From the NCBI GenBank assembly GCA_027858855.1, contig JAQIBV010000030.1, positions 62,001 to 126,000 on the forward strand: a DNA stretch of 64,000 bases, in the 5' to 3' direction. Every line of letters starts with the position of its first letter. Position 1 is the first letter of the stretch. Shown one piece after another: positions 34,354 to 43,371 of the stretch. The notes beneath the pieces are model-generated. The model worked only from the letters and a program-made list of their open reading frames with translations, had not been told where the DNA came from and made no database searches. The translations under genes and the position numbers were made by a program. The DNA is from Spirochaetota bacterium. Lineage in GTDB: Bacteria > Spirochaetota > UBA4802 > JAFGJZ01.

Positions 34354-34877
34354 TTACCCGGTTTGCTGTATAGCATGGTTAGGGTTAAGAGTTTTTTTCA
34401 GATAAACCATCCCGCTTTTAACGTCCATTATTACTTTTCGTGTGAATTTACCACCCATATCCTCTTCAATGATTGGTATGTCCTCCATTTCCAGAATCAT
34501 TTTTGCCGCACGAATATTGTCAGCAGGAATGGTATGTACCGTTGCTTCGGTCGAAAGAACTGCCCCCCACCGAAAACCTTGGCTCGCAGCTCAGAACGCC
34601 TCGCACCCGAAGTGACCATGTCCGAAATAAGCTGTGATATGGAGTGGAGCGCGTGTTTTCCATCAGTTCTGAGTTCGTTATCGTTAAAACTAAGGAGTTT
34701 CCCTTCGAGCATGAAGTGATTCAATCCTGAAACTGTGGTATGCGGATCGTAAAGACAAACTGCGACACAGGATCCAAGAAGTGTTGCTATCAGCTCATCA
34801 TCCGACGAGACGTAGTACTCTCCCGGATGAATTGTAATAATATTTTTCTGGAATTTGTTTGAATAACTTTTAAGCAT
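34354..34877 (-). pseudogene. cheD: cheD-like receptor deamidase gene, frameshifted at a G6 tract
   Basis: The first frame (34877 to a stop at 34497) gives HPGEYYVSSDDELIATLLGSC (catalytic Cys37) and GLNHFML (His54), up to KVFGGG, then runs into an unrelated 17-residue tail. One base back (-1) the frame continues as AVLSTEATVHTIPADN, ILEMEDIPIIEEDMGGKFTRKVI and MDVKSGMVYLKK to a TAA at 34354-34356, which is the missing C-terminal CheD part. The shift falls at a run of six G (34563-34568 on the plus strand as C). It may be a sequencing error, a phase-variable tract or programmed -1 slippage on GGGGGGC. CheD deamidates chemoreceptor Gln residues. Confidence 0.8.
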
Positions 34878-34910
34878 TGAACTTACCTTCTATATAAAAG
34901 AAGAATCCTG

Positions 34911-35504
34911 TTACTTATTAAAAAGTACATATTGAGTTTTTTCTCGGAGTTCATGGAATGCGCTATTGATGTATTCCTGTTCAAGACGGATAATCTCGGA
35001 ATTTGATTCATTATTGGTCAGTATCTTCCTGAATGTTTTTCCGGTGCGTGGGAAATAGACTATTTTCCGTCTTTGACTCCCGGCAAGATCCAAGGTATGA
35101 ATTGGAATATGCTCTGCTGTAAAAAAGGTGTGTATGAAGGCGATGTTACTCTTCTGCATCGCCTCATTGACGTTCATGTTGTTGTCCAGGGCGGCAGCAC
35201 CGAATACATCGGCGGTTAAGTTTTCACGCCTGCTTCCCAGTTTTACAAACTCACCAAACAGATACTCCAGTTGAGTAATTCCGTATGCAGCGACTTCGTC
35301 ATGGGTAATCCCGCCTGTACCTATCTGGCCCGGTAAAATAAAGTGGCCCAGTCCGCCAATTGCCCGTTGTTTATCGTTAAGTGTGACAACCAGGCAGCTT
35401 CCGGCAACGGTAGAGAAGACAACATCTTCCGATGTCACCAGGTGTTCTCCCGGATAGAGCATAATCAATGGTTTTCCATAATGTGAGTGGTCAGATTTAA
35501 TCAT
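34911..35504 (-). CDS. cheD: CheD-like chemoreceptor glutamine deamidase, second copy
   Basis: 197 residues. It carries the CheD hallmarks PGEHLVTSEDVVFSTVAGSC (Cys37) and IGGLGHFILPG (His54, exactly the same positions as the neighbouring copy), plus TADVFGAAAL and RKIVYFPRTGK. A C-terminal tail of about 35 residues (EIIRLEQEYINSAFHELREK) is longer than usual. The ATP-independent deamidase mechanism needs this Cys-His pair. It starts 33 bases upstream of the next cheD, so the two form a tandem pair likely transcribed together. The divergent sequences suggest an old duplication with different targets. Confidence 0.85.
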   Translation of the reverse strand: MIKSDHSHYGKPLIMLYPGEHLVTSEDVVFSTVAGSCLVVTLNDKQRAIGGLGHFILPGQIGTGGITHDEVAAYGITQLEYLFGEFVKLGSRRENLTADVFGAAALDNNMNVNEAMQKSNIAFIHTFFTAEHIPIHTLDLAGSQRRKIVYFPRTGKTFRKILTNNESNSEIIRLEQEYINSAFHELREKTQYVLFNK

Positions 35505-35709
35505 TTGAGCCTCAAATTCCGAATGAACATAGGAGCACTTCTGAAAAATTCATTGAGCATGCATACCCTGTTGCCCGGATGTGTAATAAAACAGTTTCGT
35601 TTCTCCTGTAATTTTATAATATCAATAAAAAGGGGGGAATTTCAACTTTTTATGTCAGACTTGGAAAATTAATTATCAGAGATTACCCCAAATTTATACT
35701 TTTTGATTG

Positions 35710-38700
35710 TCAAAACAGTACTGTCAGACCCAGCAGATATTCGTATGAGAGTATCTCTTCATAAACTTTTCCGGTTTCACGATTGCGGTATTTCTCCAGA
35801 GCCCACCTTCCGGTGATGCCACCCCGTATGTTTTTATGTACATCAAGCTCCAGCAATGTGGTCAGCATGAAAAGATCATAGGGTTCGGGCGCAACCGTAT
35901 AACTGTAGTCATACCTGTTCAGAGTGATGTCATAACGGGCTGTAAACATAGGATAATCATATAGTTCATAAAAATTGTTGAAAAAGGTGTAGAGCAGGGC
36001 GACATCGGATTTTATTTCACATGAATATGTGTAGGTTGTGTCGTGTTCATCGAGCTTCTCATCAGGAATATTCTCGTAATACTTATCATCCGCCTTAGGA
36101 CGGCCAGGTCCTTCTTCAATATAGGCTTCGTTTTTCCGGTGAATAAAATCAAAGGAAGCATTTAAAGAGATACTTTTGCGGTTGCGTCCGAACAGTAGGC
36201 CGGCTGAAGGAGAATGGATATTTTCAGTTCTATTTTCTGTTATGAAAAGATTTTTTGTAAAGTTGTATCCTGTATAAAACTGAGCCGAGTGGCGTGCGTT
36301 ATCGGCATGGTTTGGTCGGAAGAATGAGAAGTTAAAGAGTTCCATAAGGTCAAATGTAAGATTTATACCATTGGATATCTGAACCATCTGTCGGGAAACA
36401 TGCTGAACTTCCGGCCGTTCACTCATTTGAGATACATGGTTAAAGAGCGAGGCACTTGCAGAGTTAAAACTGTAAAATGAGCTCAGCTCAAACCTGTCCT
36501 GAACCATAAGGCTGTTAGTGTATCCATAACCTGGGTCGTCAGTCGGCCCAAGAGGGCGATTCAGTGTAGAAAAGACATGATCGCGTCCGTTCCCGCAGTT
36601 GCCACGCCCTGCAAAGAAATACCAGGGCGGATACTTGAAAATATTCAATGATGTATCCGAGGCGCTCATCATGGATCGTTTTACTCCATATTCTTCGTCA
36701 AAATAGTCATGCGTCTCGCCTTCGAAGGGTACTCCTGTTTCATTGAGTACAGTTTTCCTTTCGTATATTACGGTTATGTTTCGAAGAGATTCCAAAGATT
36801 CCGAAGAGAAGTTAAAGGGAAATCTGAAATTCTGTACTACCTCGGATTCTCCGCTTTTTGAGCGGGAAAACCGGGAACCCTGCTCGTAAAGATCTCTGTA
36901 GTCGTTAAACTGATTTTCGAAATAGTTGAAATAGAGGTTGTGCTGTGGTTCAAGGGTTTTAAAAACGGTCAGTCCTGTTGTGTGTTCAAGCTCAAAAAAG
37001 CGCTCGAAGAGTTTCATGTTGCTGCCGTCATGAAAAAATGGGGTGTGAAACCCGTAATTAATCGATTCAGAAATCGGAGACGAAGGATCATCACCGTAAC
37101 CGGTAAAGGTGACATATTCTGAACTTCCATGTTTTAAACGGGGTGTCAGATAAAAATAGCCGGTTCGGTATTGCAGTTCATATCCGGTCGTTCTTTTCTG
37201 ATAATCAGTAACCTGTTTTTCTGAAGTTGTGTCACCCTCCTCCAGTGGAGTAGAGCTTTCGTCGCGAGTTGAAAAGAGCAGGTCGGTAAAAAAACGGCTA
37301 TGAAGAGTGCCCGGAAGTATTCCCGTCTCATGTTCTAGCATAAAACCGGGGGCGTATTCGTTGTGTAATACTCTATGAATTGATTCTTCTTCGGAATTGC
37401 CTGTTAACACATTGTCGTAATCTGACAAACGACAGTAAAGCTGTGCCATACGGATCGCTTTGTCGGGTGGATTGTATGAGAGATTGAAGATAGTGCTCTT
37501 TTTTGTCGTTAGTCCACGTTTCTCTTCAGGAAACGAACTGTCATTATTGTCGGTTACTGTCTTTTCATGTATGAAAGATGCGTCAGTAAGAAGATGTGGC
37601 ATTATCTCGATGGAAGAGTAGAGTTCATGGGCGTCTTCACTTATGTTTCGATCTATCCGTCCGGGACTTACAAAGCTCTGCCCGACACCTCTTTTGACAT
37701 ACTTAAGGGTAAAGTCTTTTCCAAGCTCTGTACCGCTTTCGGTACGATAGGCGCTACGTCTTGCCGAAACGGCACCTTCGACCCAGTAGGCCAGGTCGGT
37801 AACAGTCTCAGCACCGCTTAAAAGCAGGTTGTTGAACCAGAATCGGCCACTGTGACCGGTGACTCCTATTTTGAGAAACCGTATGTTGCGCAGATCAACC
37901 GATCCTGCATTTTCAACAGGTTGATTAGGGCCCCTTTCATTAAGTGATAGTTTTACCTCTTCCCAGAAATTTTTGCGGGTCAGTGGAAAGGTGTAAACAC
38001 TAAAGTCATTCTCTGATGAACCTATATGAATAGATACTTCATCACCAATTGTAAAGGAGCGTGTGTTAATCCAGAAAACCAGATCCCGATAGTTCATCAT
38101 ATTAATCGGACGGGCAAGCCTTTTGGTAGCAGTTGCGCTATCACCACCAAGGGCGTCATACCTTATTTCTAAAGAGGCCTCGATAGGTACCCCCTCATCG
38201 TAGGCCGAGTTTCCCTGAAGTTTTTCGTATTGATCCTTGTTGGAAACTGCAAATGAATTGTCATAGTACTCGCTGTCGGTTGCGCTGTTAATCAGGGATA
38301 CGCTGAATCGTTCAGAATCTTCGGTAATTACACCGTTTATACTCTTCTGTTGCCAGCTTGGAGCAACCAGCTTTAAAGATCCAATATAGATAACTCCCCT
38401 CTGTTGTGAATCAGAGTGAACCGAAAGCCTAAGTGCCACGGCCTGCTGAAGGGTGGCTCTTGCGCTTTCGCTAAACGAGCTGCCGCGATCAAGGTAGATA
38501 ACTGCACGCTGCCATTGCCGGTTTGTCATATCGACACGGATCTGCTCATCTGCGGCTGCGCCCTCCTGTACTGCCCTTGCTCGATCACGCCCCGGAAATG
38601 TGATGACATCTTCATTGCTGTTTAAAATTCCGTTTCGGTTTAAATCCTCTGTTGATAATAGACCGTCCCCTTTTGTAGAGGCATTGACCCGAGGGCCCGA

Positions 38701-41283
38701 TCCGACTCTGGTCTGCTCTTCGCCAGTCGGGTTAAAGAGATAACCACGGTCTTCATAAACCCCAGCCTGTATATCCGCGTCCAGTACGCCGTTACGGTTA
38801 AGGTCTTCGGTGTCAAGAATTCCGTCTCTATCGCTGTCTTCATCGATTGTTCCTGCGTCAAGGGTCATATATGCAGTTCCATTTCCTGAAGCTGCCTTAT
38901 AGTAGATCTCTACATACTGAAGAGAAGAAAGATCTGTTGTCGAGCCCGGTCGCAGAGATGTTGCGACTGAAGCACAACTGTCACCAGTAGAGAAATCGAA
39001 GTCCAGTACAAGCGAATAGGTATCCTCTTCATCGATGTGAGATTCTGCAATGTTATAGGGGCCCGGTTTAATTGAGTAATCAACAATGTTGGGAGAATAA
39101 GAGGCACCGCGCAGTTCGTAGTCTCGTGACGGTGAGCGGTAATATTTGTAGTTGAGTCGTCCCCTTTCATTTTGATCAGTGCCCGCGGGTAGGGATGAAA
39201 GCTGCCAGTCTTTCTCTGATAGTGAAACTGGTATAATCTCTTCTGAAGATTCCATGTTGTCTATCATTGCCTTGCCATATGTGTTTGAGTTTAGCCTGCT
39301 GTGTGCGACTTCAAAGTAACCATTTACATCGAAGGGTATAGGCTCTACCGGTCGACCGAGAATACGGGATGCCATACGCGAGAGCTTTGCAGGTCCCATC
39401 CAGGTCGTGGCGTCGGCCTCTAGTACGAGCATCGATTCAGGTTCGCTGCCAACATCCGGTATCATCTGTGCCATAGGTGCGGCGCTGTATAAGAGGGTTG
39501 TTCCCAGAGACAGGTTCCGGTTTACACGGTAGTCGGTACGCACACCTCCTAAAAATGCGTTTCCGGAACCTGCAAAGGGTGAATGGTCGTACGATATTGT
39601 AATTTCGCTGTCAGCTCCGATATAGGGACGGTTAGGATCGGGGAATTCTATTGTTCCTGCTTTCTCATCAATTATGTACAGAGAGCTGTCGATGGTATGG
39701 CCGTTTATTTGGACCAGAACGCTCTCCTTGTTTATATCTGTATGCTTGAGTTGATAGAGCCGGTCACCCGAAAGAAACGCAAAATCAAGAGAGTAGCGCG
39801 AATACCGGTAGATGTCGTTTGGAATTACGGCATCGTATATTCGCGAACTGTTTGAACCGTGCAGGGCGCGCAATGGCTCACGCAGGGCAAAGCTAACTGT
39901 GCCCTTTGCATAATCCACTGTGTAGTGACCGCATTGCTCTATTCTATCGTTAGAAATGACTCCCGAATCATCACTAATAGAGAAATTGAATTTTTCGGCC
40001 GATATCTTTACCGAACCTAATGAGTAGACTGATTTTCGTTCATAGATGTCGTAATTAATTCGACCGTCACCATTTTTATCTCCGTTTCCAGTTCCGTCGC
40101 GGTTGTGATCTTCCTCTATTGAGGGGCCATATTTGATAAAAACAAAGTTTTTACCCGGAACAATATCAGTTCGCACCGCTGGGTCGCGTGATGGTCTGTT
40201 GCTAGTGAGTTTATAGCTGATATAGATTCGTGATGTATCGGAAACTTCAGTTAAGAATTCAATTTCACCTGAGGCATAGTTGATGCTGTAATCCCGCCCG
40301 GAGCTCATTTTCCTGTAAAAACCGCCGTCAATACCAAGTTGTGTAGCGCCCTCGTTATTGGTCTGATCCTGATCGTCGATATAGACCGAGAGTGAACCGG
40401 GTTGAATATTTACTGGGAAGGGGTGGTAGCGCTGAACGTCGGCAGGTGCGGATGTGAAAGTAATCAGGCTGTTGAAAGATTCCCGGGTAATTACCGGCAT
40501 CGAATCAGGATTGTCATAGCGTATGAAGGGTTCTATCTGGTAGTATCTGTTTTTGCTGTATTGAAAATCCCGAAGTGATATGGTTTCAGATGATCTGTCA
40601 CCTCTGAAATTTTCCTCTTCACTTTCTGATTCAAAAACAGTACCGAACATCTTGACCCGAAGGTTGTCTTTTTGAAGAGTTGTATCGAAACCGACTGCTC
40701 TGCGTGACTTGCTCTCATAGATTGCATATTTGGAATTATTAATATTAATCAGAATGTTTCCTAACCGTGCCTCCTGTACTATCTCGTCATCGGTCAGGGC
40801 ACGATATTCAACAAGATAGAAGTTCTCAGTTTCATCAACACTGTCATGATGAATATAGACCCTGATGCGTTCATTTATCTGCCCCTCCATGTGCATCCGC
40901 ATAATTCTCTCCTGATTAAAACCGGAAGAGATGACCCGGGAACGGGGTTCTGATGTATCACTTTGCTTGTATTTGAGTTTGCGGTATTTAACACTGCCAT
41001 ATCCGATACTGTAATTAAGAAAGGCGTCCATATAAAAATTTTCCTCAGGATCATCACTGTTATACTCCTTGAGGTGCCGATCATACCAGATATAACGGCT
41101 CCAATCATCATCTGAGAGCAATAAAATGGGGTGTGTCTTCTGAGGGGTCTGCTCTGTCTCTGCGTCTGATAATTCGGACACAACGGGGGCTGTCGCAGCC
41201 GTCTCCTGGGCTTTAACAGACTCTATTAGCACGGGTGATGTCATAAGCAGAATCAGCAGATTCAGCCGATAATATATTTTCAT
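35710..41283 (-). CDS. SprA-like giant outer-membrane protein
   Basis: 1857 residues with an N-terminal signal peptide (to SVKAQ) and an ending LLGLTVLF typical of outer-membrane barrels. Many amphipathic strands and repeated YxIDY/F-S/A-x-G-x-I/V-x-F-type motifs (INYASGEIEFLT, VDYAKGTVSFAL, IDEKAGTIEFPD) occur in the first 600 residues. AMIDNMESSEEIIPVSLSEKDW and RGRLNYKYY then match the SprA-family pattern IDdfEgs...W. DRDG-LDTEDLNRNGVLD-type calcium repeats lie at nt 38600-38870. SprA is the type IX secretion translocon of Bacteroidota. The match is pattern-based; an outer-membrane adhesin or other barrel is possible. No other T9SS gene is visible here. Confidence 0.55.
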   Translation of the reverse strand: MKIYYRLNLLILLMTSPVLIESVKAQETAATAPVVSELSDAETEQTPQKTHPILLLSDDDWSRYIWYDRHLKEYNSDDPEENFYMDAFLNYSIGYGSVKYRKLKYKQSDTSEPRSRVISSGFNQERIMRMHMEGQINERIRVYIHHDSVDETENFYLVEYRALTDDEIVQEARLGNILININNSKYAIYESKSRRAVGFDTTLQKDNLRVKMFGTVFESESEEENFRGDRSSETISLRDFQYSKNRYYQIEPFIRYDNPDSMPVITRESFNSLITFTSAPADVQRYHPFPVNIQPGSLSVYIDDQDQTNNEGATQLGIDGGFYRKMSSGRDYSINYASGEIEFLTEVSDTSRIYISYKLTSNRPSRDPAVRTDIVPGKNFVFIKYGPSIEEDHNRDGTGNGDKNGDGRINYDIYERKSVYSLGSVKISAEKFNFSISDDSGVISNDRIEQCGHYTVDYAKGTVSFALREPLRALHGSNSSRIYDAVIPNDIYRYSRYSLDFAFLSGDRLYQLKHTDINKESVLVQINGHTIDSSLYIIDEKAGTIEFPDPNRPYIGADSEITISYDHSPFAGSGNAFLGGVRTDYRVNRNLSLGTTLLYSAAPMAQMIPDVGSEPESMLVLEADATTWMGPAKLSRMASRILGRPVEPIPFDVNGYFEVAHSRLNSNTYGKAMIDNMESSEEIIPVSLSEKDWQLSSLPAGTDQNERGRLNYKYYRSPSRDYELRGASYSPNIVDYSIKPGPYNIAESHIDEEDTYSLVLDFDFSTGDSCASVATSLRPGSTTDLSSLQYVEIYYKAASGNGTAYMTLDAGTIDEDSDRDGILDTEDLNRNGVLDADIQAGVYEDRGYLFNPTGEEQTRVGSGPRVNASTKGDGLLSTEDLNRNGILNSNEDVITFPGRDRARAVQEGAAADEQIRVDMTNRQWQRAVIYLDRGSSFSESARATLQQAVALRLSVHSDSQQRGVIYIGSLKLVAPSWQQKSINGVITEDSERFSVSLINSATDSEYYDNSFAVSNKDQYEKLQGNSAYDEGVPIEASLEIRYDALGGDSATATKRLARPINMMNYRDLVFWINTRSFTIGDEVSIHIGSSENDFSVYTFPLTRKNFWEEVKLSLNERGPNQPVENAGSVDLRNIRFLKIGVTGHSGRFWFNNLLLSGAETVTDLAYWVEGAVSARRSAYRTESGTELGKDFTLKYVKRGVGQSFVSPGRIDRNISEDAHELYSSIEIMPHLLTDASFIHEKTVTDNNDSSFPEEKRGLTTKKSTIFNLSYNPPDKAIRMAQLYCRLSDYDNVLTGNSEEESIHRVLHNEYAPGFMLEHETGILPGTLHSRFFTDLLFSTRDESSTPLEEGDTTSEKQVTDYQKRTTGYELQYRTGYFYLTPRLKHGSSEYVTFTGYGDDPSSPISESINYGFHTPFFHDGSNMKLFERFFELEHTTGLTVFKTLEPQHNLYFNYFENQFNDYRDLYEQGSRFSRSKSGESEVVQNFRFPFNFSSESLESLRNITVIYERKTVLNETGVPFEGETHDYFDEEYGVKRSMMSASDTSLNIFKYPPWYFFAGRGNCGNGRDHVFSTLNRPLGPTDDPGYGYTNSLMVQDRFELSSFYSFNSASASLFNHVSQMSERPEVQHVSRQMVQISNGINLTFDLMELFNFSFFRPNHADNARHSAQFYTGYNFTKNLFITENRTENIHSPSAGLLFGRNRKSISLNASFDFIHRKNEAYIEEGPGRPKADDKYYENIPDEKLDEHDTTYTYSCEIKSDVALLYTFFNNFYELYDYPMFTARYDITLNRYDYSYTVAPEPYDLFMLTTLLELDVHKNIRGGITGRWALEKYRNRETGKVYEEILSYEYLLGLTVLF

Positions 41284-41475
41284 TCGAGTACAGATTCCGT
41301 TAGCAGATATTGGGCCGCATTTATGTAAAAGATGCAGCCTGGAAAAAGCTTCCCATATGGTTATTATCGTACTATTTGGTTAGGCTCTTCAGGAAATAGT
41401 TTGCCGGTTTTGGGCTATTTTATCTGTTTGGGAATCGGGTTGTATGAATATCTGAGGAGTTTTGTAGAGCGTAAT

Positions 41476-41886
41476 TCAGCTGAGTGTTTCTATTTTAAGA
41501 ATGCGGTCGGGGGAATTTATGAAGCCCCTTTTGATGAGTGCAAGGCTGTGAGAGCCGGCCTCAATGCCTTGTTTAATATGTTCGATTGTTGCGTCAATAT
41601 TGATGCCGGAGCAGCTGAAGAGGTCAATAGAGGCGAAGTTGTGTTCTGGCCAGGTATGGATGGAAAAATGGGATTCTGCAATGACAATTACTCCGCTGAC
41701 GCCCTGAGGAGAGAAGGTGTGGAAAAATGGGCGTATGATTGTTGCACCGGAAATGGTTACAGCTTCGGTCATTATTGACTCTAAAAGTTCCCGGTTATTC
41801 AGAGTATTAGCATTGCAGTCATAAAATTCTGCAAGATAGTGTGAGCTTAAGGGTTTTTCTGATTCAGAACCTGATTTTATATCCAT
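41476..41886 (-). CDS. speD: S-adenosylmethionine decarboxylase proenzyme
   Basis: 136 residues, the short bacterial class. The self-cleavage site is IAESHFSIHTWPEH, with Glu71-Ser72 giving the pyruvoyl group; His77 and the Cys92 in FSCSG match the processing and catalytic residues. It makes decarboxylated SAM for spermidine synthesis. No speE neighbour is present. It reads toward the SprA-like gene with a 192-base gap, and is divergent from the PfkB kinase gene. No ribosome site is obvious before ATG 41886. Confidence 0.93.
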   Translation of the reverse strand: MDIKSGSESEKPLSSHYLAEFYDCNANTLNNRELLESIMTEAVTISGATIIRPFFHTFSPQGVSGVIVIAESHFSIHTWPEHNFASIDLFSCSGINIDATIEHIKQGIEAGSHSLALIKRGFINSPDRILKIETLS

Positions 41887-42050
41887 CTGCGACTCTACCT
41901 TGATTCAAAAGTTTATATTAACGGGACAAAAGCATAATAGTTAGGGTAGAGCTATTCCGGTTAGTGTCAAACAGTTTTGCTGAAAATATCTTGCCTGTCT
42001 GTTCTGATACTGGATACTGGTGAATTAATTATCTGTTTTATGGAGGTCTG

Positions 42051-42971
42051 ATGATACTGGGACTTGGTGGAGTGGTAATTGACAGGAGTCTGATTGTTCC
42101 TGATATTCCCGGGTGGGATACAGTTTTACATGCACATCATTACAGCACTCACCAAGGGGGGATGGTAGCGACTGCTCTAGCTGCCTGTGCCCGTTTGGGT
42201 GTACAATCAGAATTTATCGGTGCGATCGGTGATGATGATGCCGGTGGATTCATTGTAAAAAAGTTTATCGAAAATCATGTATCATGTGCCCGTATTGTCG
42301 TAAAGGAGGGAGAGCCCTCTCCCTGCTCAATCTGCCTTGTGAATGAAAAGAGCGGAGCCCGTACTATAATTCACTATCGAGGACTTCAGGATCAGAATTC
42401 CCTCAATATTGACATCAACCTTGCCGAGAAAAAATTTCTGCATCTGGATGGGTACTGGCCTGAAACAGCGGTTACAACGGCAAAAAAAGCGAAAGAGGAG
42501 GGAATTGTGGTTACCCTCGACCCCAGTTCGACCCTTATTGGATCGCCCTATTGTGATTCGCTGCTTGATCTGGTGGATTACGTTGTTCCGGGTTACAATT
42601 TTGCCAGCGGACTTACCGGAAAGAGCGATGTGCGTGAGATGTGCACCTCGATATATCGTCCCACGATGAAGGCTGTTGTTGTCACATGGGGTAATAAGGG
42701 TGTCTTCACATATGATGGAGAACTGTTTGTTAACTATCCCGGTTTCGATGTAGATGTTGTTGATACAACTGGGGCGGGTGATGTTTTTCATGGAGCACTG
42801 CTTGTTGGGCTGTCCCGTGGCTATACCCTGGAGCAGAACTGTCGTCTGGGTAATGCCGCAGCTGCATTAAAGTGTCGTTCCGTAGGAGGACAGGGGGGCA
42901 TACCGACTCAGGCCGAGGTTTCGGAGTTTTTAAATGATCATGGATACTCATTTTTTACCGTTATGGAGTGA
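42051..42971 (+). CDS. PfkB-family carbohydrate kinase
   Basis: 306 residues of the ribokinase fold. The N-terminal sugar-binding signature is QGGMVATALAACARLG near residue 36, FIGAIGDDDAGGFI follows, and the C-terminal signature VVDTTGAGDVFHGALL (catalytic Asp near 244) is intact. The substrate could be ribose, fructose, adenosine or another small sugar. GGAGG precedes the ATG at 42051. No sugar transporter is adjacent, so no substrate can be inferred from neighbours. Confidence 0.92.
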   Translation: MILGLGGVVIDRSLIVPDIPGWDTVLHAHHYSTHQGGMVATALAACARLGVQSEFIGAIGDDDAGGFIVKKFIENHVSCARIVVKEGEPSPCSICLVNEKSGARTIIHYRGLQDQNSLNIDINLAEKKFLHLDGYWPETAVTTAKKAKEEGIVVTLDPSSTLIGSPYCDSLLDLVDYVVPGYNFASGLTGKSDVREMCTSIYRPTMKAVVVTWGNKGVFTYDGELFVNYPGFDVDVVDTTGAGDVFHGALLVGLSRGYTLEQNCRLGNAAAALKCRSVGGQGGIPTQAEVSEFLNDHGYSFFTVME

Positions 42972-43092
42972 CCCTGTAAAGATCGGTGCAGGATTTTCCG
43001 ATTAGATAATGTAGGTGTCAGGAGTGGTTTTTACGGGCAATTGCAGGTTATTTGATCTATGCAGATTCTTCATATAGAGTGGTAATTCGGGT

Positions 43093-43362
43093 ATGAATAT
43101 TTCAACAGGTGTTTCGGCTGTTCAGTTGTCACCGGCTATGGACAGCCGAAAGGTGTATATTAAATCACCTTATAACAAAAATGCCCTTCGTTCTGTGCAA
43201 AAGGTAGATCGGCGTCGTCAGCCTCTTCTTCCAGAAGGCCCTGTGGGTAAAAGTGTGCGGGAGCGTATGGGCAGTTATAGACGCATGCACAATCTTTATA
43301 CTATTCGCGGGGTTCATACCGCCTCTGCTGCGCGTGGGCGGAATCTTGATATCTATGCCTGA
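43093..43362 (+). CDS. hypothetical small basic protein
   Basis: 89 codons, no TM or signal peptide. The product has a Lys/Arg-rich middle and end (KVDRRRQPLL, RERMGSYRRMHN). The ribosome site is weak and no family is recognised. It converges on the amidase gene 10 bases away. It may be a real small gene, since codon choice looks like its neighbours, but I cannot be sure. Confidence 0.4.
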   Translation: MNISTGVSAVQLSPAMDSRKVYIKSPYNKNALRSVQKVDRRRQPLLPEGPVGKSVRERMGSYRRMHNLYTIRGVHTASAARGRNLDIYA

Positions 43363-43371
43363 TCTATTCAA

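Noticed and set aside
34363-34719. Plus-strand open frame of 118 codons
   Set aside because: Antisense to the frameshifted cheD, and explained by its C-terminal frame.
41332-41778. Plus-strand frame of 148 codons over speD
   Set aside because: Antisense shadow of the well-conserved S-adenosylmethionine decarboxylase gene.
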